NCBI RefSeq assembly: GCF_000715075.1
Contig: NC_134103.1
Coordinates: 52,568,730-52,632,729, forward strand
Length of the DNA stretch: 64,000 nucleotides
Direction of reading: 5' to 3'
Origin: Nicotiana tabacum
Lineage: Eukaryota; Streptophyta; Magnoliopsida; Solanales; Solanaceae
A program made the translations under genes and the position numbers. Position 1 is the first letter of the stretch. The number at the start of each line of letters is the position of its first letter. A model generated the notes under the pieces. The model saw only the letters and a list, made by a program, of their open reading frames with translations. It did not search any database and was not told the origin of the DNA. Below, in pieces: positions 34,236 to 45,990 of the stretch.

Positions 34236-35468
34236 CTATTTATCTGTATCTGTACATCCGAATTGTGGTGCTGTTTTATTTTTACAACATCTTAAGTTTT
34301 TTATTAATGTTTTTTCTATTTTTGTTTCTTCTTTATATTTTTCACATATTTGTACAAACCATTGTTGTAGAAATTTTATTCTAGCTCCTAAAGTATCTGT
34401 TAATCCTGCTTCATTCCAATCTTTTATTATTTTAGAATTAAAAGGTTCTGATAATTTTGTAAAATATAATTTTCTTATTTCTTTACTTTCTTCTGTATTA
34501 TATGTCCCTTTATAATAATATTCTCTAAATGCACAAGTATATTCGTCTATATAGCACATATTACATATTGCTAATTTTGTTATCAGATTTCTATTTGTTT
34601 GTTTTTCCTTATTTTGTTCTTCAATTTCTGTAGTCATACTACTAAATTCGTTTCTTATGGCTATTTCATATTTGTATAATATTTCTATATTTGTTGTTGC
34701 TATTTCACCATTAAATTTTTTATTACTTCTTAAGGTATCTATACTTTCTCTAGTTAAATTGTGTAACCATAATTTTGCTGTTCCTATGAGTGTTCTTTCT
34801 ATATATCCTGGTATTTCTACCATTCCTATTTTATTATCTACCAATTGTTTAGATACATATCCTATCCATAGTTGGATTGTTTTATTTATATCTGCTACGC
34901 AATCTAAATCTAAAAAGTTATATTGTTCTGATATTGGTTTTGCTGTCCATTTTTTATTTAATCTACTATCCCATAGTGTATTATATCTATCATGTTGTTC
35001 ATAGTTAGCTGTATAATAATTTGGGTATAATCCTTTTGGATTTTTTACGCCTGATGTACTGGGTTTTTCTTCCATATTTACATCTCCTGTATTTACTTCT
35101 ATATTTTTTGTTTTTTCTATACTTTCTAAAAGTTCTGTATATGTTTCACTTATTTCGCTTGATTCTAACTTTTGGTCATCTATATTGTTATCTATTTCTT
35201 CAATTCTGGGAATTGTTTCTTCTGTTTGTAATATTTGTTTAAATTTATTTATTTCATCTGTTAATTCTATTTCTTTGTTTTTCTCTCTTTGTTTATTTTC
35301 ATATAGTGCTTTTAACATGTTTAATTCTTTTTCTAGTGCTATAATTTTTGTGTTTTTTATTTCTTCTAATTGTTGTATTTCTTTGTTTGCTTGGTTCTTA
35401 ATAATTTCAATTTCTTTTTTCTTATCGATTTCTTCATTTTCTTTACTTATTCTAGTCATAGCTGTCAA
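34236..35468 (-). pseudogene. EPRV ORF C, tandem unit 2
   Basis: Same structure as unit 3: 410 codons from an internal Met to the shared TAG, no N-terminal segment and no zinc knuckle. It differs from the neighbouring units at a few residues (for example KLESSEIS for KSESSEIS and EIPGYIER for ETPGYIER). Confidence 0.85.
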
Positions 35469-35583
35469 GCTATCTTCTAATCTTGCTGTTTTGATAATTT
35501 TTTACATAATATCTTTTTCTTGGTTTTTTATTTTTATATTTTGACTTATATTTATTATATTTCTTTGTTTTCCATTTTTTATT

Positions 35584-36975
35584 CTATTTATCTGTATCTG
35601 TACATCCGAATTGTGGTGCTGTTTTATTTTTACAACATCTTAAGTTTTTTATTAATATTTTTTCTATTTTTGTTTCTTCTTTATATTTTTCACATATTTG
35701 TACAAACCATTGTTGTAGAAATTTTATTCTAGCTCCTAAAGTATCTGTTAATCCTGCTTCATTCCAATCTTTTATTATTTTAGAATTAAAAGGTTCTGGT
35801 AATTTTGTAAAATATAATTTTCTTATTTCTTTACTTTCTTCTGTATTATATGTCCCTTTATAATAATATTCTCTAAATGCACAAGTATATTCGTCTATAT
35901 AGCACATATTACATATTGCTAATTTTGTTATCAGATTTCTATTTGTTTGTTTTTTCTTATTTTGTTCTTCAATTTCTGTAGTCATACTACTAAATTCGTT
36001 TCTTATGGCTATTTCATATTTGTATAATATTTCTATATTTGTTGTTGCTATTTCACCATTAAATTTTTTATTACTTCTTAAGGTATCTATACTTTCTCTA
36101 GTTAAATTGTGTAACCATAATTTTGTTGTTCCTATGAGTGTTCTTTCTATATATCCTGGTGTTTCTACCATTCCTATTTTATTATCTACCAATTGTTTAG
36201 ATACATATCCTATCCATAGTTGGATTATTTTATTTATATCTGCTACGCAATCTAAATCTAAAAAGTTATATTGTTCTGATATTGGTTTTGGTGTCCATTT
36301 TTTATTTAATCTACTATCCCATAGTGTATTATATCTATCATGTTGTTCATAGTTAGCCGTATAATAATTTGGGTATAATCCTTTTGGATTTTTTACGCCT
36401 GATGTACTGGGTTTTTCTTCCATATTTACATCTCCTGTATTTACTTCTATATTTTTTATTTTTTCTATACTTTCTAAAAGTTCTGTATATGTTTCACTTA
36501 TTTCGCTTGATTCTGACTTTTGGTCATCTATATTGTTATCTATTTCTTCAATTCTGGGAGTTGTTTCTTCTGTTTGTAATATTTGTTTAAATTTATTTAT
36601 TTCATCTGTTAATTCTATTTCTTTGTTTTTCTCTCTTTGTTTATTTTCATATAGTGCTTTTAACATGTTTAATTCTTTTTCTAGTGCTATAATTTTTGTA
36701 TTTTTTATTTCTTCTAATTGTTGTATTTCTTTGTTTGCTTGGTTCTTAATAATTTTAATTTCTTTTTTCTTATCGATTTTTTCATTTTCTTTACTTATTC
36801 TAGTCATAGCTGTCAAGCTATCTTCTAATCTTGCTGTTTCTTTTTCTATCATTAGGTATAATTGGTCTCCTATTTTTTTATATCTTCTGCCTAAATTTGA
36901 AAAAAATATTTTTATTTTCAATCCATCTTGGTTTTCATATATTTTTTCGTCTACAGCAAATTCTTCTTTGTTCAT
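35584..36975 (-). pseudogene. EPRV ORF C, tandem unit 1 with original start
   Basis: 463 codons from MNKEEFAVDEK at 36,975, twelve bases downstream of the primer-binding site, to the shared TAG at 35,584-35,586. N-terminal segment, long Glu/Lys-rich coiled coil, linker PSTSGVKNPKG and capsid core are all open. The basic/zinc-knuckle end is lost beyond the TAG. Capsid protein would package viral DNA; this copy lacks the nucleic-acid-binding end. Confidence 0.85.
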
Positions 36976-36987
36976 TTTTAATCTATA

Positions 36988-36999
36988 GCTCTGATACCA
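36988..36999 (-). other. EPRV primer-binding site
   Basis: The minus strand reads TGGTATCAGAGC, upstream of ORF C unit 1 and about 40 bases after ORF B. Confidence 0.85.
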
Positions 37000-37041
37000 T
37001 TTTTACGGTCCCTTCTATTTCTATTTGATTTCATTTTTTAT

Positions 37042-37245
37042 TTAGTCAAATGTAAAGGCTTTTTCATAAAATTGTCTTTGTAGTGGGATTAGTCTAATTA
37101 TTTATGATATACATTCTAATGTATATTCTATATATTCTATATCTTGGGTTCTTTGGTATTCTTCTATATTATTTTTTACTAGATTTATCAGTAAATTTAT
37201 ATTATCGGTAGTTTGTTGCCAATATTGTAGATATGTATGATTCAT
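37042..37245 (-). pseudogene. EPRV ORF B with stop
   Basis: 67-codon frame starting MNHTYLQYWQQ at 37,245, overlapping the ORF A stop (TAATG). A TAA at 37,102-37,104 replaces GAA found in the other copies. Function unknown; small, with alternating acidic and hydrophobic residues. Confidence 0.8.
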
Positions 37246-37475
37246 TATGTGTTATCAAAATATAGATCTAATTCATATAAGTCTGTTGATGGTATAATTA
37301 ATTCTGTCCAATTTTGATTCATTAGTTCTGTTATTTCAACTTTAAGTAATTTCTCATAGATTATTCTTCTTACATCATTATCGATATTTCTTAGTATATA
37401 CAGTATAAGTATTTTATAATTAAGATCATCATCTATTAAATAAGTGTTCATTTTATCATATGATTTGCTAAACAT
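37245..37475 (-). CDS. EPRV ORF A, 76-aa protein of unknown function
   Basis: MFSKSYDKMNTYLIDDD to DLYFDNT, without breaks. The same frame is open at 45,760-45,990 and 51,913-52,143, with only one to three residue differences, so it is a genuine viral ORF. It is acidic and rich in Leu, Ile, Asn and Asp, with no recognised domain. It precedes ORF B with a stop/start overlap. Confidence 0.75.
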   Translation of the reverse strand: MFSKSYDKMNTYLIDDDLNYKILILYILRNIDNDVRRIIYEKLLKVEITELMNQNWTELIIPSTDLYELDLYFDNT

Positions 37476-37660
37476 ATTCCTTTTAATCTCTATGTCTATT
37501 ATCCTTATTCATCATATTATAATAAGTTATTTTAATCATCTTTTCTGGTCACTACCATGATTTTTTGCTTCAATCAGTTACCCTAACAACGCTTCAACTT
37601 TTGTTTACTCCCCTAAACGGCCTCTCTGCCTACCGGTTTCAACCTTAGGATGCATAGCCT
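37476..37660 (-). other. EPRV leader fragment
   Basis: Non-coding leader just upstream of ORF A, ending at GGATGCATAG (37,660). There the orientation flips to plus-strand sequence, giving a head-to-head joint. Confidence 0.8.
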
Positions 37661-37691
37661 AGGAGATAAGCAATTAACAATAACATATAAC
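37661..37691 (+). other. Sliver of EPRV ORF D 3' end at a joint
   Basis: About 31 bases match the plus-strand copy around 47,898-47,930 (GGAGATAAGCAATTAACAAT), then jump to RT sequence at ACTCTAAAAGG. It is a filler between two recombination points. Confidence 0.75.
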
Positions 37692-39048
37692 TCTAAAAGG
37701 ATGGAATAAACATAAGACAAAAATAAAAATAGAATTAATAGAAGAAAATAGTATAATAACACAAAAACCCTTAAAATATAACTTTGATGATTTAGCAGAA
37801 TTTAAAATGCATATAAAAGAACTATTAGATAACAATTATATACAAGAAAGTAATAGTAAACATACAAGTCCAGCATTTATAGTAAATAAACATAGTGAAC
37901 AAAAAAGAGGAAAAAGTAGAATGGTTATAGATTACCGAAATTTAAATGCAAAAACTAAAACATATAATTACCCAATACCTAATAAGATAATAAAAATAAG
38001 ACAAATACAAGGATATAATTACTTTAGCAAATTTGACTGTAAATCAGGATTTTACCATCTAAAACTAGAAGATGAATCTAAAAAACTAACAGCATTTACA
38101 GTACCACAAGGATTTTATGAATGGAATGTTTTACCATTTGGATATAAAAATGCATCAGGAAGATACCAACATTTTATGGATAATTATTTTAACCAACTAG
38201 AGAATTGTATAGTATATATAGATGATATATTACTATATTCAAGAACACAAGATGAACATATAAAATTATTAGAAAAATTCATACATATTATAGAAAACTC
38301 TGGTATAAGCTTAAGCAAAACCAAAGCAGAAATTATGAAGAATCAGATAGAATTTTTAGGAATACAAATAGATAAAAATGGAATAAAAATGCAAACACAC
38401 ATAGTACAAAAAATAATCAATCTTGATGAAAACATAGATACAAAAAAGAAATTACAATCATTTTTAGGATTAGTAAACCAAGTAAGAGAATATATACCTA
38501 AATTAGCAGAAAACCTAAAACCTTTACAGAAAAAACTAAAAAAGGATGTAGAATATGGGTTCGATGAAAAAGATAAGGAACAAATAAGGAAGATCAAAAT
38601 ATTGTGTAAGAAACTACCAAAATTATACTTCCCAGATGAAAATAAGAAATTTATTTATATTGTAGAAACAGATTCGAGTAATCATAGTTATGGAGGAGTT
38701 CTTAAATATAAATATGATAAAGAAAAAATAGAACATCATTGCAGATATTATTCAGGATCTTATACTGAACCACAAGAAAGATGGGAAATAAATAGAAAAG
38801 AATTATTTGCATTATATAAATGTTTATTAGCATTTGAACCATATATAGTTTATAACAGATTTATTGTAAGAACAGATAATACCCAAGTAAAATGGTGGAT
38901 AACCAGAAAAGTACAAGATTCAGTTACAACAAAAGAAATATGAAGACTGGTATTAAATATATTAAACTTTACATTTACAATTAAAATAATTACTACTAAC
39001 AAGAATGTTGTTGCAGATTACTTGTCAAGACAAAGCTACCCAAACTGA
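37692..39048 (+). pseudogene. EPRV RT-RNase H (ORF E), copy A
   Basis: Lacks the protease part. RT motifs are all visible: RMVIDYRNLN, FSKFDCKSGFYHLKL, LPFGYKN and the catalytic YIDDILLYS. RNase H follows with IVETDSSNHSYGG, RWEINRKELFALYK and RTDNTQVKWW. A TGA at 38,941-38,943 replaces CGA and removes the last ~35 residues (tail ADYLSRQSYPN in the other copies). RT and RNase H would copy the pregenomic RNA into DNA. This copy is truncated at both ends. Confidence 0.9.
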
Positions 39049-39061
39049 ACCAGATAATACA

Positions 39062-40258
39062 ATGGAAAATCTATTCTTAGCCATGACTACACTTTGTAAG
39101 AAAGTGAAAAGTATGGATGAAGAGATATAGATGATAAAGAAAACAGCTAATAGTCAGCAGCATGACTCAAAAAATGCGGAGATAAGACGATCGGAAGTCT
39201 CTAAAACTCCAGAGCTAGAAGGTGACGTTGAGAAACACCTAAAAACTCATAACAGTTTGTTAAATACAGTTGCAGGAAGCAGCACAGCTAGCAGTACATC
39301 TGCAAAGAAGAAGGAAGAAATTAAACCCAAATACACAAATATAAATATGAACAATCTATTTTCAAAACCATTCACACAGAAAAATATCCAAAATACCCAG
39401 AACAAAATATTCCTACCACCACAAACAAACACCTACAAAGAAAGTCTGAACCAAACCAAAAAGACATACAACCATATAACCCGTACATACATAGACAACA
39501 TATACAAAATACAAAACTTCCTAAACAAAAACCCAAGATCCCAAACTACCCAAAACCAAAATGAAGATTATATTACCCATTATTTAACAGGATACAATAA
39601 ACTAATAGTCCTACCAAATATAAATGCAAAACTAGTAGCTACTTGCTACAATTATGGATTACTAGATACTGTATACACACAAACAGGACAGGAGATAGCT
39701 ACAATACCGGAATTACACAGAGCATTTATGCAATACAGAAGAATAACTAAAGGAACGTTATTCTATATACGATTTTATTCAGCTACAGCAGAGATATTAT
39801 ATGAAGAAATAAAACCTATCATACAAGTTATCAAGATCGGACTTACAAGAGAAATGCTCATACCAGAAAGAATAGAAGAACAAGAAGAGATAGAAAAAAT
39901 AAATATTCCAGACTTTTATGCAAACAAAAGGATTATTGGAATATCTACTATACTAAATGAACTGGCAAACAACTACCTAAACCAGAATGCAATTTGGAGT
40001 TATTATTCAAGAGAACAAACAATGATATATTCAAATTGCAGAGAGATACGAGAAGCAGATATGGAAGAATTAAGACAATGGGTCTTAAGTCTTTTGAAGC
40101 CAGAACAACCTACAACCACAAGAGCTATAAGAACGAATTTCATTTCTCCAGAATTATTAACAAGATGTTGCAAACTAATCAGTCACAAATATCCAGACCA
40201 TATATGCTCAAAATGCAAAGGAGAAGATAACATTGTTCCAGACGTACAACTGGAATAA
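39062..40258 (+). pseudogene. EPRV TAV-like transactivator, copy A
   Basis: Begins MENLFLAMTTLCKKV at 39,062. A TAG at 39,128-39,130 replaces CAG of the other copies; from the next Met (39,131) 375 codons remain open. Features: Ser/Thr/Lys-rich linker, YNKLIVLPNINAKLVATCYN (the conserved mini-TAV-like part), and a C-terminal CCKLISHKYPDHICSKC cysteine/histidine cluster. TAVs of caulimovirids allow reinitiation on polycistronic mRNA. Confidence 0.75.
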
Positions 40259-40402
40259 TCAAGAAGAAGATTACTGAAGAAGAAGACGACAAAAGACGAC
40301 AAAAGCTATGGCAGACAAGATAAAGTAAAAGAATTATTAGATTCTTTTCTTTTCTTTTCTTTTCTTTTCTTTTAATGTTATTTTGTTTTTTGTAAAAGAG
40401 TC

Positions 40403-40608
40403 GTAAAGTAAATAGTTCTTTACTTTACAAAAGTAAGAGCTAGTCTCATGAACAGTAAAGGTCATTCATGAATAGTAAGAGTCAGTCTCATGAACAGTAA
40501 ATGTCGTTCATGAATAGTAAGAGTCAGTCTCATGAACAGTAAAGGTCGTTCATGAACAGTAAGAGTCACTTTTGTAATCTTTAAATAAGCCTTTCAATTA
40601 TCAATAAA
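40403..40608 (+). promoter_or_regulatory. EPRV promoter/enhancer, copy A
   Basis: A perfect 10-bp hairpin (GTAAAGTAAA/TTTACTTTAC, 40,403-40,428), three 42-bp direct repeats (40,438-40,563), a TATA-like TTTAAATAAG (about 40,580) and AATAAA (40,603-40,608). The order is the same in copies B and C. The repeats carry small differences in each copy. Confidence 0.65.
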
Positions 40609-40900
40609 AAACAGGCTGCAACTTGGCATCCAAATCTCTCTCTTCTCTCCTCTCTTCTCTCTAATATATTCAAAGATAAAATACAGGAAAGCTATGGATA
40701 AACAAGAAGATATGAAAGCTATGGATCAACAAGAAGATATCAAGAACTTACAAAAATAGGTATGTCACACTATAATCATGAGTAGCTAAATTGATATATT
40801 CCTGATAATCTCTTACATGTAAATTATAATTATCCATCATATAATAGTACTGTTATAGAAATCATCTTGAGTAAGTTTGCCATGAAAATATGCTAAGAGT
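40609..40900 (+). other. EPRV leader, copy A
   Basis: Leader including a CT-rich stretch (TCTCTCTCTTCTCTCC) and the uORF, ending abruptly at ATGCTAAGAGT (40,900). Confidence 0.8.
40694..40759 (+). pseudogene. EPRV leader uORF, shortened in copy A
   Basis: MDKQEDMKAMDQQEDIKN then TAG at 40,757 where copies B and C have CAG. The GTATGT splice-donor-like sequence directly follows. Confidence 0.5.
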
Positions 40901-40956
40901 TAACCATTATTGTAGAAATTTTATTCTAGCTCCTAAAGTATCTGTTAATCCTGCTA
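40901..40956 (-). other. Antisense ORF C sliver at a recombination joint
   Basis: 56 bases of ORF C in reverse orientation (reads AGGAGCTAGAATAAAATTTC on the minus strand) between the copy A leader and the copy B protease start. The left part of this joint recurs in inverse orientation at 46,154-46,175. Confidence 0.85.
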
Positions 40957-40970
40957 AAAAGAACAGAAGA

Positions 40971-42878
40971 ATGAAAATATATATACTCGCAAAAGTCATA
41001 GTAGAAGGATATTATAATAGATACTATACACCAATGATAGATACAGGAGCAGAAGCTAATATATGTAAATATAATTGTTTACCAACAGATAAATGGGAAA
41101 AATTAAAAACACCTATGGTAGTAACAGGATTTAATAATGAAGGTAGTATGATTAACTACAAAGCCAAAAATGTAAAAATACAAATATGGGATAAAATATT
41201 AACTATAGAAGAAATATATAACTTTGAATTCACTACGAAAGATATGTTACTAGGAATGCCATTTTTAGACAAATTATACCCACACATAATAACAAGAACA
41301 CACTGGTGGTTTACCACACCATGTAAAAATAAAGTAGGAGCAAAACGAGTAAATAATAAACAACGAAAAACTACAGAATGGATACGAGGAAATGAAAAAA
41401 TCACACAAAAATTAGAAAATATAAGTAAAAATACAACTACTCAATTAGAAATTATTATATTCACAATAGACAAAGTAAAAATAATCCAGAATGAATTAGA
41501 AAAATTATATAATGATAACCCTCTAAAAGGATGGAATAAACATAAGACAAAAATAAAAATAGAATTAATAGAAGAAAATAGTATAATAACACAAAAACCC
41601 TTAAAATATAACTTTGATGATTTAGCAGAATTTAAAATGCATATAAAAGAACTATTAGATAACAATTATATACAAGAAAGTAATAGTAAACATACAAGTC
41701 CAGCATTTATAGTAAATAAACATAGTGAACAAAAAAGAGGAAAAAGTAGAATGGTTATAGATTACCGAAATTTAAATGCAAAAACTAAAACATATAATTA
41801 CCCAATACCTAATAAGATATTAAAAATAAGACAAATCCAAGGATATAATTACTTTAGCAAATTTGACTGTAAATCAGGATTTTACCATCTAAAACTAGAA
41901 GATGAATCTAAAAATCTAACAGCATTTACAGTACCACAAGGATTTTATGAATGAAATGTTTTACCATTTGGATATAAAAATGCACCAGGAAGATACCAAC
42001 ATTTTATGGATAATTATTTTAACCAACTAGAGAATTGTATAGTATATATAGATGATATATTACTATATTCAAGAACACAAGATGAACATATAAAATTATT
42101 AGAAAAATTCATACATATTATAGAAAACTCTGGTATAAGCTTAAGCAAAATCAAAGCAGAAATTATGAAGAATCAGATAGAATTTTTAGGAATACAAATA
42201 GATAAAAATGGAATAAAAATGCAAACACACATAGTACAAAAAATAATCAATCTTGATGAAAACATAGATACAAAAAAGAAATTACAATCATTTTTAGGAT
42301 TAGTAAACCAAGTAAGAGAATATATACCTAAATTAGCAGAAAACTTAAAACCTTTACAGAAAAAACTAAAAAAGGATGTAGAATATGGGTTCGATGAAAA
42401 AGATAAGGAACAAATAAGGAAGATCAAAATATTGTGTAAGAAACTACCAAAATTATACTTCCCAGATGAAAATAAGAAATTTATTTATATTGTAGAAACA
42501 GATTCGAGTAATCATAGTTATGGAGGAGTTCTTAAATATAAATATAATAAAGAAAAAATAGAACATCATTGCAGATATTATTCAGGATCTTATACTGAAC
42601 CACAAGAAAGATGGGAAATAAATAGAAAAGAATTATTTGCATTATATAAATGTTTATTAGCATTTGAACCATATATAGTTTACAACAGATTTATTGTAAG
42701 AACAGATAATACCCAAGTAAAATGGTGGATAACCAGAAAAGTACAAGATTCAGTTACAACAAAAGAAATACGAAGACTGGTATTAAATATATTAAACTTT
42801 ACATTTACAATTAAAATAATTACTACTAACAAGAATGTTGTTGCAGATTACTTGTCAAGACAAAGCTACCCAAACTGA
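40971..42878 (+). pseudogene. EPRV protease-RT-RNase H (ORF E), copy B
   Basis: Full-length frame from MKIYILAK at 40,971. The order is aspartic protease (MIDTGAEANIC), linker, RT (RMVIDYRNLN, FSKFDCKSGFYHL, YIDDILLYS), RNase H (IVETDSSNHSYGG) and end ADYLSRQSYPN. A single TGA at 41,952-41,954 replaces TGG between the RT fingers and the YIDD site. Otherwise the frame is open on both sides. Confidence 0.9.
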
Positions 42879-42891
42879 ACCAGATAATACA

Positions 42892-44088
42892 ATGGAAAAT
42901 CTATTCTTAGCCATGACTACACTTTGTAAGAAAGTGGAAAGTATGGATGAAGAGATACAGATGATAAAGAAAACAGCTAATAGTCAGCAGCATGACTCAA
43001 AAAATGCGGAGATAAGACGATCGGAAGTCTCTAAAACTCCAGAGCTAGAAGGTGACGTTGAGAAACACCTAAAAACTCATAATAGTTTGCTAAATACAGT
43101 TGCAGGAAGCAGCACAGCTAGCAGTACATCTGCAAAGAAGAAGGAAGAAATTAAACCCAAATACACAAATATAAATATGAACAATCTATTTTCAAAACCA
43201 TTCACACAGAAAAATATCCAAAATACCCAGAACGAAATATTCCTACCACCACAAACAAACACCTACAAAGAAAGTCTGAACCAAACCAAAAAGACATACA
43301 ACCATATAACCCGTACATACATAGACAACATATACAAAATACAAAACTTCCTAAACAAAAACCCAAGATCCCAAACTACCCAAAACCAAAATAAAGATTA
43401 TATTACCCATTATTTAACAGGATACAATAAACTAATAGCCCTACCAAATACAAATGCAAAACTAGTAGCTACTTGCTATAATTATGGATTACTAGATACT
43501 GTACACACACAAACAGGACAGGAGATAGCTACAATACCGGAATTACACAGAGCATTTATGCAATACAGAAGAATAACTAAAGGAACGTTATTCTATATAC
43601 GATTTTATTCAGCTACAGCAGAGATATTATATGAAGAAATAAAACCTATCATACAAGTTATCAAGATCGGACTTACAAGAGAAATGCTCATACCAGAAAG
43701 AATAGAAGAACAAGAAGAGATAGAAAAAATAAATATTCCAGACTTTTATGCAAATAAAAGGATTATTGGAATATCTACTATACTAAATGAACTGGCAAAC
43801 AACTACCTAAACCAGAATGCAATTTAGAGTTATTATTCAAGAGAACAAACAATGATATATTCAAATTGCAGAGAGATACGAGAAGCAGATATGGAAGAAT
43901 TAAGACAATGGGTCTTAAGTCTTTTGAAGCCAGAACAACCTACAACCACAAGAGCTATAAGAACGAATTTCATTTCTCCAGAATTATTAACAAGATATTG
44001 CAAACTAATCAGTCACAAATATCCAGACCATATATGCTCAAAATGCAAAGGAGAAGATAACATTGTTCCAGACGTACAACTGGAATAA
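42892..44088 (+). pseudogene. EPRV TAV-like transactivator, copy B
   Basis: 398-codon frame with one TAG at 43,825-43,827 in place of the TGG that codes Trp in copy C. N-terminal coiled segment, Lys/Ser-rich linker, conserved core and C-terminal Cys/His cluster (SHKYPDHICSKC) are the same as copy C. Confidence 0.8.
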
Positions 44089-44227
44089 TCAAGAAGAAGA
44101 TTACTGAAGAAGAAGATGACAAAAGACGACAAAAGCTATGGCAGACAAGATAAAGTAAAAGAATTATTAGATTCTTTTCTTTTCTTTTCTTTTCTTTTAA
44201 TGTTATTTTATTTTTTGTAAAAGAGTC

Positions 44228-44433
44228 GTAAAGTAAATAGTTCTTTACTTTACAAAAGTAAGAGTCAGTCTCATAAACAGTAAAGGTCGTTCATGAATAG
44301 TAAGAGTCAGTCTCATGAACAGTAAAGGTCGTTCATAAATAGTAAGAGTCAATCTCATGAACAGTAAAGGTCGTTCATGAACAGTAAGAGTCACTTTTGT
44401 AATCTTTAAATAAGCCTTTCAATTATCAATAAA
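44228..44433 (+). promoter_or_regulatory. EPRV promoter/enhancer, copy B
   Basis: Hairpin 44,228-44,253, three 42-bp repeats 44,263-44,388, TTTAAATAAG at 44,405-44,414 and AATAAA at 44,428-44,433. Confidence 0.65.
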
Positions 44434-44763
44434 AAACAGGCTGCAACTTGGCATCCAAATCTCTCTCTTCTCTCCTCTCTTCTCTCTAATATATTCAAAG
44501 ATAAAATACAGGAAAGCTATGGATAAACAAGAAGATATGAAAGCTATGGATCAACAAGAAGATATCAAGAACTTACAAAAACAGGTATGTCACACTATAA
44601 TCATGAGTAGCTAAATTGATATATTCCTGATAATCTCTTACATGTAAATTATAATTATCCATCATATAATAGTACTGTTATAGAAATCATCTTGAGTAAG
44701 TTTGCCATGAAAATATGCTAAGAGTAGGTAAGCCCAGACTATGCATCCTATGGTTGAAACCGG
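44434..44763 (+). other. EPRV leader, copy B
   Basis: Leader continuing to GAAACCGGT at about 44,763, where it is joined to antisense RT sequence (CTTCGTATTTC). The two parts share a few bases at the joint. Confidence 0.8.
44519..44614 (+). CDS. EPRV leader uORF, copy B
   Basis: 31 codons: MDKQEDMKAMDQQEDIKN, then LQKQVCHTIIMSS. The first part is an internal repeat (MDKQEDMKA, MDQQEDIKN). After codon 22, CAG|GTATGT forms a consensus 5' splice site, so it may be the first exon of a spliced product. This is inferred from sequence only. Confidence 0.4.
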   Translation: MDKQEDMKAMDQQEDIKNLQKQVCHTIIMSS

Positions 44764-45520
44764 TCTTCGTATTTCTTTTGTTGTAACTGAATCTTGTACT
44801 TTTCTGGTTATCCACCATTTTACTTGGGTATTATCTGTTCTTACAATAAATCTGTTGTAAACTATATATGGTTCAAATGCTAATAAACATTTATATAATG
44901 CAAATAATTCTTTTCTATTTATTTCCCATCTTTCTTGTGGTTCAGTATAAGATCCTGAATAATATCTGCAATGATGTTCTATTTTTTCTTTATCATATTT
45001 ATATTTAAGAACTCCTCCATAACTATGATTACTCGAATCTGTTTCTACAATATAAATAAATTTCTTATTTTCATCTGGGAAGTATAATTTTGGTAGTTTC
45101 TTACACAATATTTTGATCTTCCTTATTTGTTCCTTATCTTTTTCATCGAACCCATATTCTACATCCTTCTTTAGTTTTTTCTGTAAAGGTTTTAGGTTTT
45201 CTGCTAATTTAGGTATATATTCTCTTACTTGGTTTACTAATCCTAAAAATGATTGTAATTTCTTTTTTGTATCTATGTTTTCATCAAGATTGATTATTTT
45301 TTGTACTATGTGTGTTTGCATTTTTATTCCATTTTTATCTATTTGTATTCCTAAAAATTCTATCTGATTCTTCATAATTTCTGCTTTGGTTTTGCTTAAG
45401 CTTATACCAGAGTTTTCTATAATATGCATGAATTTTTCTAATAATTTTATATGTTCATCTTGTGTTCTTGAATATAGTAATATATCATCTATATATACTA
45501 TACAATTCTCTAGTTGGTTA
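44764..45520 (-). pseudogene. EPRV RT-RNase H fragment, inverted
   Basis: The minus strand encodes NQLENCIVYIDDILLYS through the RNase H motifs to TTKEIRR, with no stop. It corresponds to 42,020-42,778 of copy B in the opposite orientation. RT fingers, protease and the C-terminal tail are missing; joints at both ends. Confidence 0.9.
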
Positions 45521-45556
45521 CGGTCCCTTCTATTTCTATTTGATTTCATTTTTTAT

Positions 45557-45760
45557 TTAGTCAAATGTACAGGCTTTTTCATAAAATTCTCTTTGTAGTG
45601 GGATTAGTCTAATTATTTCTGATATACATTCTAATGTATATTCTATATATTCTATATCTTGGGTTCTTTGGTATTCTTCTATATTATTTTTTACTAGATT
45701 TATCAGTAAATTTATATTATCGGTAGTTTGTTGCCAATATTGTAGATATGTATGATTCAT
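45557..45760 (-). CDS. EPRV ORF B, 67-aa protein
   Basis: Open frame MNHTYLQYWQQ to FYEKACTFD (the other copies have FTFD). Overlaps ORF A by TAATG. Conserved in four places in the cluster. No recognised domain. Confidence 0.7.
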   Translation of the reverse strand: MNHTYLQYWQQTTDNINLLINLVKNNIEEYQRTQDIEYIEYTLECISEIIRLIPLQREFYEKACTFD

Positions 45761-45990
45761 TATGTGTTATCAAAATATAGATCTAATTCATATAAGTCTG
45801 TTTCTGGTATAATTAATTCTGTCCAATTTTGATTCATTAGTTCTGTTATTTCAGCTTTAAGTAATTTCTCATAGATTATTCTTCTTACATCATTATCGAT
45901 ATTTCTTAGTATATACAGTATAAGTATTTTATAATTAAGATCATCATCTATTAAATAAGTGTTCATTTTATCATATGATTTGCTAAACAT
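45760..45990 (-). CDS. EPRV ORF A, 76-aa protein
   Basis: Open frame identical in layout to 37,245-37,475 (here IPETDLY near the end). It is followed by ORF B with a TAATG overlap. Function unknown. Confidence 0.7.
   Translation of the reverse strand: MFSKSYDKMNTYLIDDDLNYKILILYILRNIDNDVRRIIYEKLLKAEITELMNQNWTELIIPETDLYELDLYFDNT

Larger units (their letters stand above)
32796..36839 (-). repeat. Tandem triplication of ORF C, 1,348-bp unit
   Basis: Units 35,492-36,839, 34,144-35,491 and 32,796-34,143 are joined head to tail. The marker TTGCTG before each joint is at 34,140, 35,488 and 36,836, exactly 1,348 bases apart. Each joint fuses the basic segment before the zinc knuckle (reading AAAAATTAT) to a point ~46 codons into ORF C. 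The units differ by only a few substitutions. Confidence 0.95.

Noticed and set aside
28767..37028. Many plus-strand frames of 60-150 codons rich in Phe, Leu and Ile
   Set aside because: They are reverse-strand shadows of the AT-rich viral ORFs on the minus strand and repeat in exact parallel with the 1,348-bp units. They look like membrane proteins only because poly-Lys/Glu coding reads as Phe/Leu in reverse.
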